DNA of 64,000 bases from Desulfosporosinus sp. (lineage in GTDB: Bacteria > Bacillota > Desulfitobacteriia > Desulfitobacteriales > Desulfitobacteriaceae). The translations under genes and the position numbers were made by a program. The notes under the pieces are model-generated. The model had not been told where the DNA came from. It worked only from the letters and a program-made list of their open reading frames with translations, and did not search any database. The first letter of the stretch is position 1; every line of letters begins with the position of its first letter. The DNA is taken from the NCBI GenBank assembly GCA_003513495.1, contig DOPM01000029.1:197518-261517 (forward strand). The letters run 5' to 3'. Below are positions 1-8,095 of this stretch, one piece after another.

Positions 1-509
1 GCTTTATAGCTGATTTTTCACAAATTGCCCAGCGTCTAAGTGAAAAGTTATGTAATCTTGGACCATTACGCATAAAGCATCAAAATGAAATAGAAATTCT
101 CATTCAAGAGTTACAGGATTCTCTAAATATTGTAGAACAGTCAGTTGCGAGTATTGCAAATATTGCCGTCTGTTATATCCAAAACAGTGTAGCACAGGCA
201 AGCGGTGATATCATTGTTACTGGAAAAGCAAGTATTATTTCTCAGTTACACGCGGAAGAAAAGATTGTAATTAACAATGGAGTAGTTCGGGGCGGGCTCC
301 TCAGTGCACGAGAAGGAATTATAGTTATGGAATTGGGCTCAGGCGAGGTTAATATCAATTTACTGGACAATTGTGTTTTGGAAGCAGCTACTGCTTATCC
401 CGGCGTTGTGATTCGTCATGCTACGGATATAAAAGTAGTGCAAGAATACAGAAAATACCTACAGGCACAAGCAAGTGAAGGACAATTAATCGTTAAAAAT
501 GCAAATTGA
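1..509 (+). CDS. FapA/DUF342-family protein, 3' portion
   Basis: The reading frame is open from the left edge (first whole codon at base 3) to the stop at 507-509, about 168 residues, so the start lies outside the window. The first part is helical and Gln/Glu/Leu-rich, probably a coiled coil. It is followed by a repetitive beta-type segment (SGDIIVTGKAS, then GGLLSAREGIIV) and a terminal YPGVVIRHATD motif, all typical of the C-terminal half of DUF342/FapA proteins. In related Clostridia such genes often follow the flagellar/chemotaxis operon, which may lie just upstream. The family call is good; the cellular role is not established by the sequence. Confidence 0.75.
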   Translation, partial: FIADFSQIAQRLSEKLCNLGPLRIKHQNEIEILIQELQDSLNIVEQSVASIANIAVCYIQNSVAQASGDIIVTGKASIISQLHAEEKIVINNGVVRGGLLSAREGIIVMELGSGEVNINLLDNCVLEAATAYPGVVIRHATDIKVVQEYRKYLQAQASEGQLIVKNAN

Positions 510-640
510 ATATTTGATCGCAATTGAAGTACTAAACATTTTCCTGTCTGAGAGAGAACAGGAAAAGCAAATAAAGGTTCACCGAATAAGGTAAAATAAT
601 CAATCGATAGTGATAAATACACTTAAAATGAGGTTAGAAC

Positions 641-1711
641 ATGCGTGTAATATCCATTGAAAACTTAGAACCGGGAATGGAAATCGGCAGAACGGTGCAC
701 GGTGCGAACGGAGCGATCCTACTTGCCGCGGGGGTCAATTTAACGCCGAAATTTATTAACCGGCTAAAAGAGTGGGGTATAACAGCGATATATATTCGTG
801 ATGAGGCTATCGGCGACATCGAAGTCGATGATGTGGTGTCAGAAAAAACCAGGCTCGAGGCTCTAAAGGTCACCAAAGAAGTAATGAGTAAAATTAAACT
901 AAATTCCGACTTTTTTGATATCCAAAAGGTGAATGATGTAGTTGATAACATTATCAATGAACTACTGGCAAATAGAGATATGGTGGTTAATGTTTTGGAT
1001 ATTCGAACTATCAATGATTTTACTTTTGGTCACAGTGTGAGTGTAGCAATTCTTTCGATCATAACCGGTATTGCCATGGGGTACGATAATACGAAGTTGG
1101 GTAAGCTTGCAGCAGGTGCTTTGTTACATGATATTGGCAAAAGTAAGTTCCCAGAGCACTTACTTAACAAAGTCGATCCTTTAAATGAGGAGGAAGAAAA
1201 ACTTTTCCAACGACATACGATTACTGGTTTTGAGATTTTAAAAAATATTAAAGACTTCAGTCTAGCAGCTGCCCATGTTGCCCTTCAACATCATGAAAGA
1301 TATGATGGTACTGGTTATCCCCGCCAGTTAAAAGGTGAAGAAATTAATGAATTTGCCCGAATTGTTACAGTGGCCGATATTTATGATAAAATGACTACGA
1401 GTATCGTCGGCCGCCCCCGTTGCATGCCTTTTCAAGCAATAGAGATCATCATGGCGAATCGAGGGATATTCCTTGATCCGGAGGTTGTCGAGCATTTTAT
1501 GAATATTATTGCGCTCTTTCCTGTGGGTACGACTGTATTACTTAATTCCGGGGAAAAGGCGATCGTGATTCAAACGGCTAGGAAACATCCCACTCGTCCG
1601 GTAGTAAGAGTTTTCATCGACAGGGATGGTAAGCGTATAACTCCTCCTTATGAAATAAATTTGAGCTACAGTTCAAATTATTTCATTAACCGGGTTATAG
1701 AGGAGGGTTAA
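641..1711 (+). CDS. HD-GYP domain protein, probable cyclic-di-GMP phosphodiesterase
   Basis: A 356-residue soluble protein. Residues 1-55 form the small N-terminal domain common in HD-GYP proteins (EPGMEIGRTV). The HD-GYP domain follows, with the HDIGK metal motif at about residues 163-167 and HHERYDGTGYP at about 217-227, so both signature parts are present. Known members hydrolyse cyclic di-GMP, and catalysis is expected here. No receiver domain or membrane segment is visible, so its input is unknown. The start ATG follows an AGG-containing site. The next gene starts 4 bases after its stop, so it is probably co-transcribed with the phosphatase and STAS genes. Confidence 0.9.
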   Translation: MRVISIENLEPGMEIGRTVHGANGAILLAAGVNLTPKFINRLKEWGITAIYIRDEAIGDIEVDDVVSEKTRLEALKVTKEVMSKIKLNSDFFDIQKVNDVVDNIINELLANRDMVVNVLDIRTINDFTFGHSVSVAILSIITGIAMGYDNTKLGKLAAGALLHDIGKSKFPEHLLNKVDPLNEEEEKLFQRHTITGFEILKNIKDFSLAAAHVALQHHERYDGTGYPRQLKGEEINEFARIVTVADIYDKMTTSIVGRPRCMPFQAIEIIMANRGIFLDPEVVEHFMNIIALFPVGTTVLLNSGEKAIVIQTARKHPTRPVVRVFIDRDGKRITPPYEINLSYSSNYFINRVIEEG

Positions 1712-1715
1712 GGTA

Positions 1716-2966
1716 TTGTTGAATGAATTTAGGCAAACTCAACTACTGTATCGAGTTTGTTCCCTCCTTATCAAGGAAGAGCAGGACAATCACGAAGTAT
1801 TTAACCAAATCGCTGCTCTTTTATGTCAAGAGTTAGGAGTTATAGGTTCAAGCATTTGGTTAGCCACAAACCAAGGCGGGGTAGGGCTGCAGAGACTGGC
1901 ATTTTTCCAAGCTAGAGAAGAGCTAAGCTATTCCTTGCAGAATTTAGATTTCCAAGCTGCGGATTTAGTCAATGTACAGGGAAATGGTCTTATTTTACAT
2001 AATATTCATAACGATGAGAACTTTCATGAGGTAAGACGGGATGATCTTTGGGTGACTGCTTACCCCTTAAAGAACAAAAGTGGGCTTATCGGTGTTTTTT
2101 GTATCTGGGATAATTGTTATAAGCACACACACCAGGAAAGAGAAGATTTTGTGTCGCTAATCCAAAAAGTGGGCAGCGAACTGACTAACGGACTCTATAA
2201 TTATAAGCATTATTCTCTAGCCGACCATAAAAGGATAAAGGAAGAGTTAGAAACCGCCCGTCGCATTCAATTTGATTTGATGCCAAGAGAATTGCCTTTT
2301 TTACAAGGAACCTCTATAGGAGTTCGAACGATTCCAGCTAATGAAGTGGGCGGGGATTACTTGGATATATTTTTGACTAACAGTAAACATCTTGGCATTG
2401 CAATAGGTGATGTGATGGGTAAAGGTATTCCAGCTGCTTTATGGATGGCCATGACTAAGGTAGCTATGCGAACAGCGGCTAAAGACTATAACCAGCCACA
2501 TATAGCTGTAAGTCAAGTGAATTCAGTGCTCTTTCCTGATTTATCACGCCAAGGTATTTTCGTTACGTTATTTTATGCTCTATACGACCTAGACAAAAAA
2601 ACACTTTTATTTTCTAATGCTGGACACCTACCGCCTCTGTTATATCGAAGCAAGACTCGAAAAATTGAACCTTTACAACTGAAGGGAGCTTATATTGGTG
2701 GCGTGGAAAATAAGATCTACCAAATTAGTGGAGTCCGGTTAGAGAAAGGGGACATAGTGCTCTTCTACACTGACGGCTTGATAGAAGCTTTGAATTCGGA
2801 CCAAAAACAGTTCGGAATTGAAAAAGTGGCTGAACTACTGAACAGTAATGCCCTGTATGACGCTTCACAGATAATCGATCGTTTGATTGTAGATTTAGGA
2901 CAATTCACTGGCGACTATTACCAGACTGATGATATAACTCTGGCAGTTTTAAAGGTTGAGTCATGA
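1716..2966 (+). CDS. PP2C/SpoIIE-type serine phosphatase with N-terminal GAF-like domain
   Basis: A 416-residue protein starting at TTG (1716) behind GAGGAGG. The N-terminal 160 or so residues look like a GAF-type sensor. A helical linker containing ETARRIQFDLMP leads into a SpoIIE/RsbU phosphatase domain with metal-binding aspartates in VGGDYLD, IGDVMGKGIPAAL, FYTDGLIEA and DDITLAVL. Enzymes of this class dephosphorylate anti-sigma-factor antagonists. The STAS gene immediately downstream overlaps its stop and is the obvious candidate substrate. No RsbW-type kinase gene is visible nearby, so the full switch is not complete in this window. Confidence 0.9.
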   Translation: MLNEFRQTQLLYRVCSLLIKEEQDNHEVFNQIAALLCQELGVIGSSIWLATNQGGVGLQRLAFFQAREELSYSLQNLDFQAADLVNVQGNGLILHNIHNDENFHEVRRDDLWVTAYPLKNKSGLIGVFCIWDNCYKHTHQEREDFVSLIQKVGSELTNGLYNYKHYSLADHKRIKEELETARRIQFDLMPRELPFLQGTSIGVRTIPANEVGGDYLDIFLTNSKHLGIAIGDVMGKGIPAALWMAMTKVAMRTAAKDYNQPHIAVSQVNSVLFPDLSRQGIFVTLFYALYDLDKKTLLFSNAGHLPPLLYRSKTRKIEPLQLKGAYIGGVENKIYQISGVRLEKGDIVLFYTDGLIEALNSDQKQFGIEKVAELLNSNALYDASQIIDRLIVDLGQFTGDYYQTDDITLAVLKVES

Positions 2967-3007
2967 GTTTCATGTTGAGAAAAAGGATTTTACAAGGAGT
3001 GATAAAA

Positions 3008-3331
3008 ATGCCGTTGGAAATTGAAAGTAGAATTGAAAAAGATATGATGATTCAAAAAATGAGTGGTGTTCTTGATATTTCTACAGTCGAATTATTACAT
3101 AACAGTATTAATTATTTGTGTGAGATAACTAAAGTTATCTACGATTTCGATAACATAAAGTTCATCGACTCAACTGGTGTGGGTGGTATCGCAAGCGTAA
3201 TAAGGGAGTGCCAGAAAAATAAAGTTACTATAAAGATAAATAATATTTCACCGGAGGTTTTTGAAGTATTAGATATTTTAGGTTTGCCAGAAATTTTTGG
3301 AGAAGAAACATTCGAAGTCAAACAGATATAA
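3008..3331 (+). CDS. STAS domain anti-sigma factor antagonist
   Basis: About 107 residues from ATG 3008, chosen because AAGGAG at 2994-2999 sits 8 bases upstream. The frame is open to an ATG at 2963 that overlaps the phosphatase stop, but that start has no clear ribosome site. The fold is a single STAS domain. The segment FIDSTGVGGIAS carries the conserved serine that is phosphorylated in SpoIIAA/RsbV proteins. Its position behind a PP2C-type phosphatase suggests a partner-switching pair: the phosphatase would activate this antagonist. The target anti-sigma kinase is not in the window. Confidence 0.87.
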   Translation: MPLEIESRIEKDMMIQKMSGVLDISTVELLHNSINYLCEITKVIYDFDNIKFIDSTGVGGIASVIRECQKNKVTIKINNISPEVFEVLDILGLPEIFGEETFEVKQI

Positions 3332-3529
3332 ATCAATCTACTCTATAAAAGAGAACATCCGTGATTTTAAGAATCAACCAATCTTATGGGCAGGCTTCGG
3401 TTGCTGTTTTTGAAGGGTAAAATTTGGTGGTTACACTTACTCATTCAAAGTACTTGATGTAGAACGAAACAACTTCAACAGGAATAAAAGACTTACGATC
3501 AAGAATCCGACCAGACCCATGCGATGTAA

Positions 3530-3565
3530 GAGTCAAATCTGAAAAGGGATTGGCTCTCCTTTTTT
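3530..3565 (+). terminator. Hairpin plus T-run upstream of spoIIID
   Basis: Arms GAGTCAAATC (3530-3539) and GGATTGGCTC (3547-3556) pair with one mismatch and some G-U pairs, followed by a T-run. It may be a terminator or part of a leader that attenuates downstream transcription. Confidence 0.45.
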
Positions 3566-3599
3566 CTAAAACAACACTGCACAGTATTTACCAACAGAG

Positions 3600-3627
3600 G
3601 ACATCCTTTTACGGATGTCTTTTTTTA
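3600..3627 (+). terminator. Rho-independent terminator
   Basis: A 7-bp GACATCC/GGATGTC stem with a TTTTAC loop is followed directly by seven or more T residues. Confidence 0.75.
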
Positions 3628-3678
3628 TTGGGCACGCATATAAATGTACTAAACTCGGTGGACGAAGGAGGGTTCTGC

Positions 3679-3927
3679 ATGCAAGAATATATACGTAAAC
3701 GGGTGCTCGATATTGGGACCTACATACTAGAATCGAGTGCAACCGTTCGTCAAACAGCTGATGTCTTCGGCGTATCGAAAAGCACAGTTCATAAAGATGT
3801 TACAGAACGGTTACCCCTTGTAAATGAAAAGTTGTCCATGGAAGTAAAGCATATCCTTGAGACAAATAAAGCAGAAAGGCATATTCGAGGGGGAGAGGCA
3901 ACCCGTAAGAAGTACCAAGAAAACTAA
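3679..3927 (+). CDS. spoIIID: Sporulation transcriptional regulator SpoIIID
   Basis: An 82-residue DNA-binding protein. The start ATG at 3679 is preceded by GAAGGAGG; the frame extends upstream, but that part does not resemble the family. The segment TVRQTADVFGVSKSTVHKDV is the helix-turn-helix, and the basic tail (RHIRGGEATRKKYQ) matches the family. SpoIIID modulates mother-cell gene expression during sporulation, working with sigma-E and preparing for sigma-K. It precedes an mreB/mbl gene, the usual arrangement in Bacilli and Clostridia. This is one of the best indications that the organism forms endospores. Confidence 0.96.
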   Translation: MQEYIRKRVLDIGTYILESSATVRQTADVFGVSKSTVHKDVTERLPLVNEKLSMEVKHILETNKAERHIRGGEATRKKYQEN

Positions 3928-4045
3928 TCAAAGGAAGTTTTACCTGAAACAGGGTGAACAACAGAGGAATTTGAAAAAAAACTTAGATTTCAAAAGGGAT
4001 TAGCGGTTTTATCACGAATGAATTCAATATTAAATCTAAGTAGCG

Positions 4046-4075
4046 AATCTCCCGAGAGGGAGATTATGCTATTTG
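4046..4075 (+). terminator. Possible terminator between spoIIID and the mreB-type gene
   Basis: A perfect 8-bp AATCTCCC/GGGAGATT stem with a GAGA tetraloop. The downstream tract is only moderately T-rich, so termination is plausible but not certain. Confidence 0.45.
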
Positions 4076-4133
4076 TTTATACTATTAATCAAATGGACAA
4101 GCTATTGTATGAATGAAAGGGGTAACTCCGATA

Positions 4134-5129
4134 ATGTTTGGAATCGATTTTGGAATAGATTTGGGAATAGACCTAGGTACGGCCAGTGTTTTGGTATATG
4201 CAAAAGGAAAAGGGATTGTCTTACATGAACCCTCCGTAATTGCGATTGACCGAATTACTAATAAACGTATTGCCGTTGGAGAAGAAGCAAGGTTAATGAT
4301 TGGTCGTACACCTGGAAATATTGTTGCGGTTCGCCCCATGCGAGATGGGGTTATTGCTGATTATCAGACGACAGAGCTCATGTTAAAATATTTTTTAGAG
4401 AAGGCGGGCGCAAAGAGATGGCCTTTCTTTAGAACTCGTGTAGTTGTATGCATTCCTTCGGGTGTAACGGAGGTAGAGCAGCGGGCTGTTAAACAGGCGG
4501 CTTACCAGGCTGGGGCTAAGGACGTTAAAGTAGTTGAAGAACCCTATGCCGCGGCATTAGGGGCTGGTTTAGATATTTCTGGCCCAACTGGAAGTATGGT
4601 CGTGGATATTGGCGGTGGAACAACGGATATCGCGGTCCTGTCGCTGAACGGCATCGTCGCAAAACGCAGTCTTAGAGTAGGTGGAGATAAATTCGATGAG
4701 GCTATTAGTCGTTATATCCGGCGGGAGCACAATCTAATGATTGGAGAACGTACCGCTGAAGAAATAAAGATGGCAGTCGGTTCAGCTGTTCCAGAAGGAC
4801 GCCCTTCCGCCTTCATCGATGTGCGGGGACGTGATTTGATAACCGGGTTACCAAAAACAATTAATGTGAATTCTCAGGAGTGTTTTGTTGCCCTTGAGGA
4901 ATCCATTGATGCGATTGTTGCTGGGGTCAAGGAAGTTTTGGAGCGAACCCCACCAGAATTATCCTCAGATATTCTTGACAAAGGAATCATTATGACTGGC
5001 GGAGGTGCCATGATGTATGGCTTTGACACGCGACTGTCACGTGAAACAGGATTGCCGGTTAGTTTAGCTGAGGATCCGATTTCCTGCGTGGCCCTAGGTA
5101 CGGGCAAGGTACTGACTGGAAAGTTTTAG
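4134..5129 (+). CDS. mbl: MreB/Mbl-type rod-shape actin homologue
   Basis: A bacterial actin of about 331 residues from ATG 4134; an upstream in-frame ATG at 4113 would add 7 residues. The ATPase signatures are present: the phosphate-1 loop ending in DLGTAS, phosphate-2 DIGGGTTDIAV and adenosine motif MTGGGAMMYGF. MreB/Mbl filaments guide lateral wall synthesis together with MreCD and RodA. The spoIIID neighbour favours Mbl rather than the mreBCD-operon copy. The N-terminus is odd: the GIDxG unit occurs three times in tandem (GIDFGIDLGIDLGT), where family members usually have one. Confidence 0.92.
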   Translation: MFGIDFGIDLGIDLGTASVLVYAKGKGIVLHEPSVIAIDRITNKRIAVGEEARLMIGRTPGNIVAVRPMRDGVIADYQTTELMLKYFLEKAGAKRWPFFRTRVVVCIPSGVTEVEQRAVKQAAYQAGAKDVKVVEEPYAAALGAGLDISGPTGSMVVDIGGGTTDIAVLSLNGIVAKRSLRVGGDKFDEAISRYIRREHNLMIGERTAEEIKMAVGSAVPEGRPSAFIDVRGRDLITGLPKTINVNSQECFVALEESIDAIVAGVKEVLERTPPELSSDILDKGIIMTGGGAMMYGFDTRLSRETGLPVSLAEDPISCVALGTGKVLTGKF

Positions 5130-5156
5130 TCTGAGCTAAGTGAATCTGTCATTCTG

Positions 5157-5195
5157 ATATACTTCCTAAGCATAAGTGCAACTAGGGCTGCCGCC
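5157..5195. repeat. Dispersed repeat, copy 1 (CATAAGTGCA...GGGCTGCCG)
   Basis: This segment shares ACTT-CC-AAGCATAAGTGCA and GGCTGCCG with 19714-19750, in the same order and spacing. It is intergenic and non-coding in both places. Confidence 0.6.
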
Positions 5196-5221
5196 TTCGC
5201 CGGAGGCTTTTACGATAAGCT

Positions 5222-5246
5222 AACCCGTGCGAAGACAGTGTCTTCG
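5222..5246. repeat. CGAAGAC-RGT-GTCTTCG hairpin repeat, copy 1
   Basis: The 25-base unit AACCCGTGCGAAGACAGTGT plus CTTCG recurs at 17991-18015 with one change. Its core is a 7-bp perfect hairpin with a 3-base loop. Confidence 0.7.
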
Positions 5247-5352
5247 GGCGCCAGCCAAGTTTTCTTTATAGGTAGTTATTAAATCGAAAAGTATAATGTG
5301 AGATACTAAAAATTAAAGAGAGATATAAGACAGAATAGGTACTAATTTAATT

Positions 5353-5413
5353 GTCCGAGGTCAGGTGGTCAATCCGAAATTAATTATTTCGGATAAAGGC
5401 TCTTTCCTTGGAC
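5353..5413 (+). promoter_or_regulatory. Structured 5' leader before the TagA-family gene
   Basis: Outer arms GTCCGAGG (5353-5360) and CCTTGGAC (5406-5413) pair over 8 bp. They enclose a perfect 9-bp hairpin ATCCGAAAT/ATTTCGGAT (5372-5393), flanked by 11-12 unpaired purine-rich bases on each side. It ends 35 bases before the GTG start at 5449. There is no T-run, so it is not a simple terminator. I could not match it to any riboswitch class that I know by sequence. Confidence 0.5.
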
Positions 5414-5448
5414 TTTAAAATTAATTCCTCAGAAAGGAAATAAAATTT

Positions 5449-6168
5449 GTGAGGGTCGACATTCTTGGAATCACCGTAGACAAATATTCCATGCAAGAAA
5501 CCGTTGAACAAATCCGTAAGGCCGTAGAAGATCGGGTTAGGATTCGTGTGGTTACTGCTAATCCAGAAATGATTTATGCATCTGGCCGTGATGAACGTCT
5601 TAAGGAATTGATTAATTCTGCGGATATTGTAACAGCTGATGGGATTGGTGTTGTTTGGGCTGCTCGCCAGTTAGGAACACCAGTACAGGAACGAGTGACT
5701 GGAATTGATCTGGTCCAGGCTTTATTTCCTGTAGCAGATAGGCGAAACTGGAGGATTTTCCTTTTAGGAGGCAAACCGGGAATAGCTCATAGGGCAGGAA
5801 CTCAGATTGCTCTGAAATATCCTGGAATTGCTTGGGATGAGTCCCATGGTTACTTCAGCACTGAAGAAGAAGCGTATGTCCTAGAAAAGATTCGCTGCTT
5901 TCAGCCAGATATTTTGCTCGTTGGATTAGGTGCTCCTCGTCAGGAATATTGGATTGTTGAGCATCCCGGATTAGCAACCGTCAGCCTGGGGGTTGGCGGG
6001 AGTCTAGACGCTTTAGCTGGGCATGTTGTTCGAGCGCCGGAACGTGTCCAAACGCTCCAATTAGAATGGCTTTATCGTTTGCTGAAAGAACCTTGGCGTT
6101 GGAAACGTCAGAGCGTGTTACCCCGTTTTGTGATAAAAATCCTTTGGCAGAGATTCAATACGTTCTAA
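5449..6168 (+). CDS. WecG/TagA/CpsF-family glycosyltransferase
   Basis: A 239-residue GT26 enzyme starting at GTG 5449 behind AGAAAGGAA. Family blocks are clear: TANPEMIYASGRD, TADGIGVVWAARQLG, FLLGGKPG and GLGAPRQEYWI. Members transfer N-acetylmannosamine(-uronic acid) to an undecaprenyl-linked sugar, as in teichoic acid linkage-unit synthesis (TagA) or ECA synthesis (WecG). The exact acceptor cannot be read from the sequence. The sugar or wall context is supported by nearby envelope genes. A structured leader precedes it, and the sigI-rsgI pair starts about 50 bases downstream. Confidence 0.9.
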   Translation: MRVDILGITVDKYSMQETVEQIRKAVEDRVRIRVVTANPEMIYASGRDERLKELINSADIVTADGIGVVWAARQLGTPVQERVTGIDLVQALFPVADRRNWRIFLLGGKPGIAHRAGTQIALKYPGIAWDESHGYFSTEEEAYVLEKIRCFQPDILLVGLGAPRQEYWIVEHPGLATVSLGVGGSLDALAGHVVRAPERVQTLQLEWLYRLLKEPWRWKRQSVLPRFVIKILWQRFNTF

Positions 6169-6221
6169 GACCCCCTAAAAGAGACGATCCGTTTCGTATA
6201 AGCCTATAGGAGGAAGAAAGC

Positions 6222-6935
6222 ATGCCAGAATGGGAAGAGCGATGTTCTTGGCAGCGTTTGAAGGAGGACTCAGAAGCCCGGGAGGAGTTCTTAGCCCAAT
6301 CTCAAACGTTTATTCGTCATGTTGCTAGCCAAGCGTGTTTTCGCTCTCTGGAGTGGGGTAGAGATGACGAATTATCTGAGGCATTGATTGCTTTTAATGA
6401 AGCGATAGACTTGTTTATTGAAGATAAAGGAGTACCGTTTTTAGCCTATGCAAGAGTATTGATAAAGCGTAGGTTGATTGATTATTACCGCAAGCAACGT
6501 TTGAGACAGTCTATTTCCCTCGATCAAGACGACATTGGACGAAGGATTGATGTCCATTTAGGCCTGGATGATTTTCGGGAGCAAGAGCAAAACCATGAGC
6601 GAGCGGAGGAAATTCGACAGTTTTCTAAAGCATTAGCAGATTTTCAGCTCACCTTTCAGGACTTGGTAGAAGCATCCCCTAAACATCGGGATACTCGTGA
6701 GACGTTACTCCGAGCGGCTAGAGAATTGGCCTTTGACCCTGAACTGTGGCAGCACGTTGAACGAAAGGGGAAAGTTCCAATGCAAGCATTATGTTTGAAA
6801 ACACAAATTCATCCTAAAGTATTGGAACGGGGGCGAAGGTATATTTTGGCAGTTGCCTTACTTATGGCAAACCAAAATGACTATGTTTATCTACGGGAGT
6901 ATGTTTTATCACGGGAAGAGGGGGCTAAGGGATGA
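6222..6935 (+). CDS. sigI: SigI-family RNA polymerase sigma factor
   Basis: A 237-residue sigma factor starting at ATG 6222 behind AGGAGG. The N-terminal half resembles sigma-70 region 2 (AFNEAIDLFIEDKGVPFLAY, then VLIKRRLIDYYRKQ). The C-terminal half is the SigI-type conserved domain that replaces region 4. The call rests on this architecture and on the rsgI-type gene that overlaps its 3' end by 4 bases. SigI factors are usually controlled by RsgI and respond to heat or envelope and polysaccharide signals. No obvious SigI target promoter was identified. Confidence 0.88.
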   Translation: MPEWEERCSWQRLKEDSEAREEFLAQSQTFIRHVASQACFRSLEWGRDDELSEALIAFNEAIDLFIEDKGVPFLAYARVLIKRRLIDYYRKQRLRQSISLDQDDIGRRIDVHLGLDDFREQEQNHERAEEIRQFSKALADFQLTFQDLVEASPKHRDTRETLLRAARELAFDPELWQHVERKGKVPMQALCLKTQIHPKVLERGRRYILAVALLMANQNDYVYLREYVLSREEGAKG

Positions 6936-8095
6936 GTAAGATAAAAGCAGTGGTATTGGAGAAATCTGGATCCCGATATACGGTTCTTGCTGAAAACGGC
7001 ACCTTTCGGCATATTCGAAGACGTAAAGAGGCTGAAATAGGAGAAGAGATTGAAATTCAAACAAGTTTCGAGGGCTTTAAAGGCCTGCGGGCATGGGCTA
7101 GCGTCGCTGCAATATTTTTCCTAACCTTATCAACTATTTTTGCTTGGAACTTGTATCAAGCGCCAACTGCAGTGGCCTTGCTCTCAGTTGATATTAATCC
7201 AAGTATTCAATTTTCAATAGACGCCCAAGGACAGTTAATAAAGATTGTTTCCCAAAGTGAAGATGCCGAGGACATGGTTCGTGAAATGGATCTGAAGGGA
7301 AAACCAATTGATGAGGTTCTAGGCCAAATAATAAATGAGGCTTACAATCAGAAGTTCTTAAATTCAGAGCGATCTTGGGTTGTAGTGGGTTATTCATCAC
7401 TGACCGAGGACGGCTTAGATGAAGACGCTGAGGATCTAAACGAAAGTCAAATTGTCTCATGGATTACAGAGACTGTTGAAGAAAAAGGGTTCACTCCACA
7501 GGTTGAATATTTCGCTCTAACTCCCCAAGATCGTGAGCTTGCACAAAAAGGGAATCTTACCTTAGGTGAGTATGCCCTTTGGCAAACTGCTATAAAGGCA
7601 GGGGTCGTGACAGAGCCAGAAAAATTAAAAGATACGTCTGAACGTGAGAAGCTATTGAAAAACCCAAAAGTTCAGGCTCAGGTTAAAGAGAATAAGAAGG
7701 CGGCTGTTTCTTCATCTCCGTCTAAAGGGCAGATTTCTGGCCAGGATAAGGCTAATAATCAAAAATCCCAAAATTACGAACCGCAGAAGGACCAGAAGGA
7801 TAAGAACGTACAAGATAAAGAAATGAACAAAAAAGATAGAAATTCTAATACTGACATAGACGGTGATAAAGAAAATAATAATGACAAAGACAGAAATAGC
7901 AATAATAGAAGTAATGAAAAGGATCGTGTAAAAAGCCCTAATAAAGATAACGGAAACCTAACAGGCAAGGATAATACAAAGGCTCTGAAGAAAAGCGACA
8001 TGCAGTTAAATACCAGTGACAAGGTTAGGAACAATCAAGTTAATGGGATAATGTCAACATCTTTTCCGTGGAAATGGGGAGCTTCAAGATTCTAG
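6932..8095 (+). CDS. rsgI: RsgI-type anti-sigma factor
   Basis: A 387-residue membrane protein with an N-terminal RsgI domain (residues 1-45, KAVVLEKSGSRYTVLAENG) that binds SigI inside the cell. One transmembrane helix lies at about residues 55-75. An extracellular region follows with the family motif SVDINPSIQFSID. The last 130 or so residues are a Lys/Asn/Asp-rich, low-complexity tail with no recognisable binding domain, unlike the carbohydrate-binding modules of some cellulolytic Clostridia. The start overlaps the sigI stop, so the two are translationally coupled. Its stop lies inside the 3' end of the convergent GT4 gene. Confidence 0.88.
   Translation: MSKIKAVVLEKSGSRYTVLAENGTFRHIRRRKEAEIGEEIEIQTSFEGFKGLRAWASVAAIFFLTLSTIFAWNLYQAPTAVALLSVDINPSIQFSIDAQGQLIKIVSQSEDAEDMVREMDLKGKPIDEVLGQIINEAYNQKFLNSERSWVVVGYSSLTEDGLDEDAEDLNESQIVSWITETVEEKGFTPQVEYFALTPQDRELAQKGNLTLGEYALWQTAIKAGVVTEPEKLKDTSEREKLLKNPKVQAQVKENKKAAVSSSPSKGQISGQDKANNQKSQNYEPQKDQKDKNVQDKEMNKKDRNSNTDIDGDKENNNDKDRNSNNRSNEKDRVKSPNKDNGNLTGKDNTKALKKSDMQLNTSDKVRNNQVNGIMSTSFPWKWGASRF

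Larger units (their letters stand above)
3332..3678. other. Intergenic region between the STAS gene and spoIIID
   Basis: This stretch has no credible gene. It contains two terminator-like hairpins, listed separately. The segment from about 3360 to 3530 has no ORF and no motif I recognise. It could hold the spoIIID promoter or a short leader, but I cannot place either. Confidence 0.5.

Noticed and set aside
3360..3530. A T-box or other known leader upstream of spoIIID
   Set aside because: No T-box AGGGTGGNACCGCG motif is present, and only terminator-like hairpins are visible.
5353..5413. Fluoride, preQ1, TPP or cyclic-di-GMP riboswitch assignment for the leader
   Set aside because: None of the conserved core sequences that I know for these classes is present; only the stem layout is supported.
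7774..8034. A minus-strand ORF inside the rsgI tail
   Set aside because: It is the antisense shadow of a Lys/Asn-rich coding segment and is Leu/Ser-rich low complexity.
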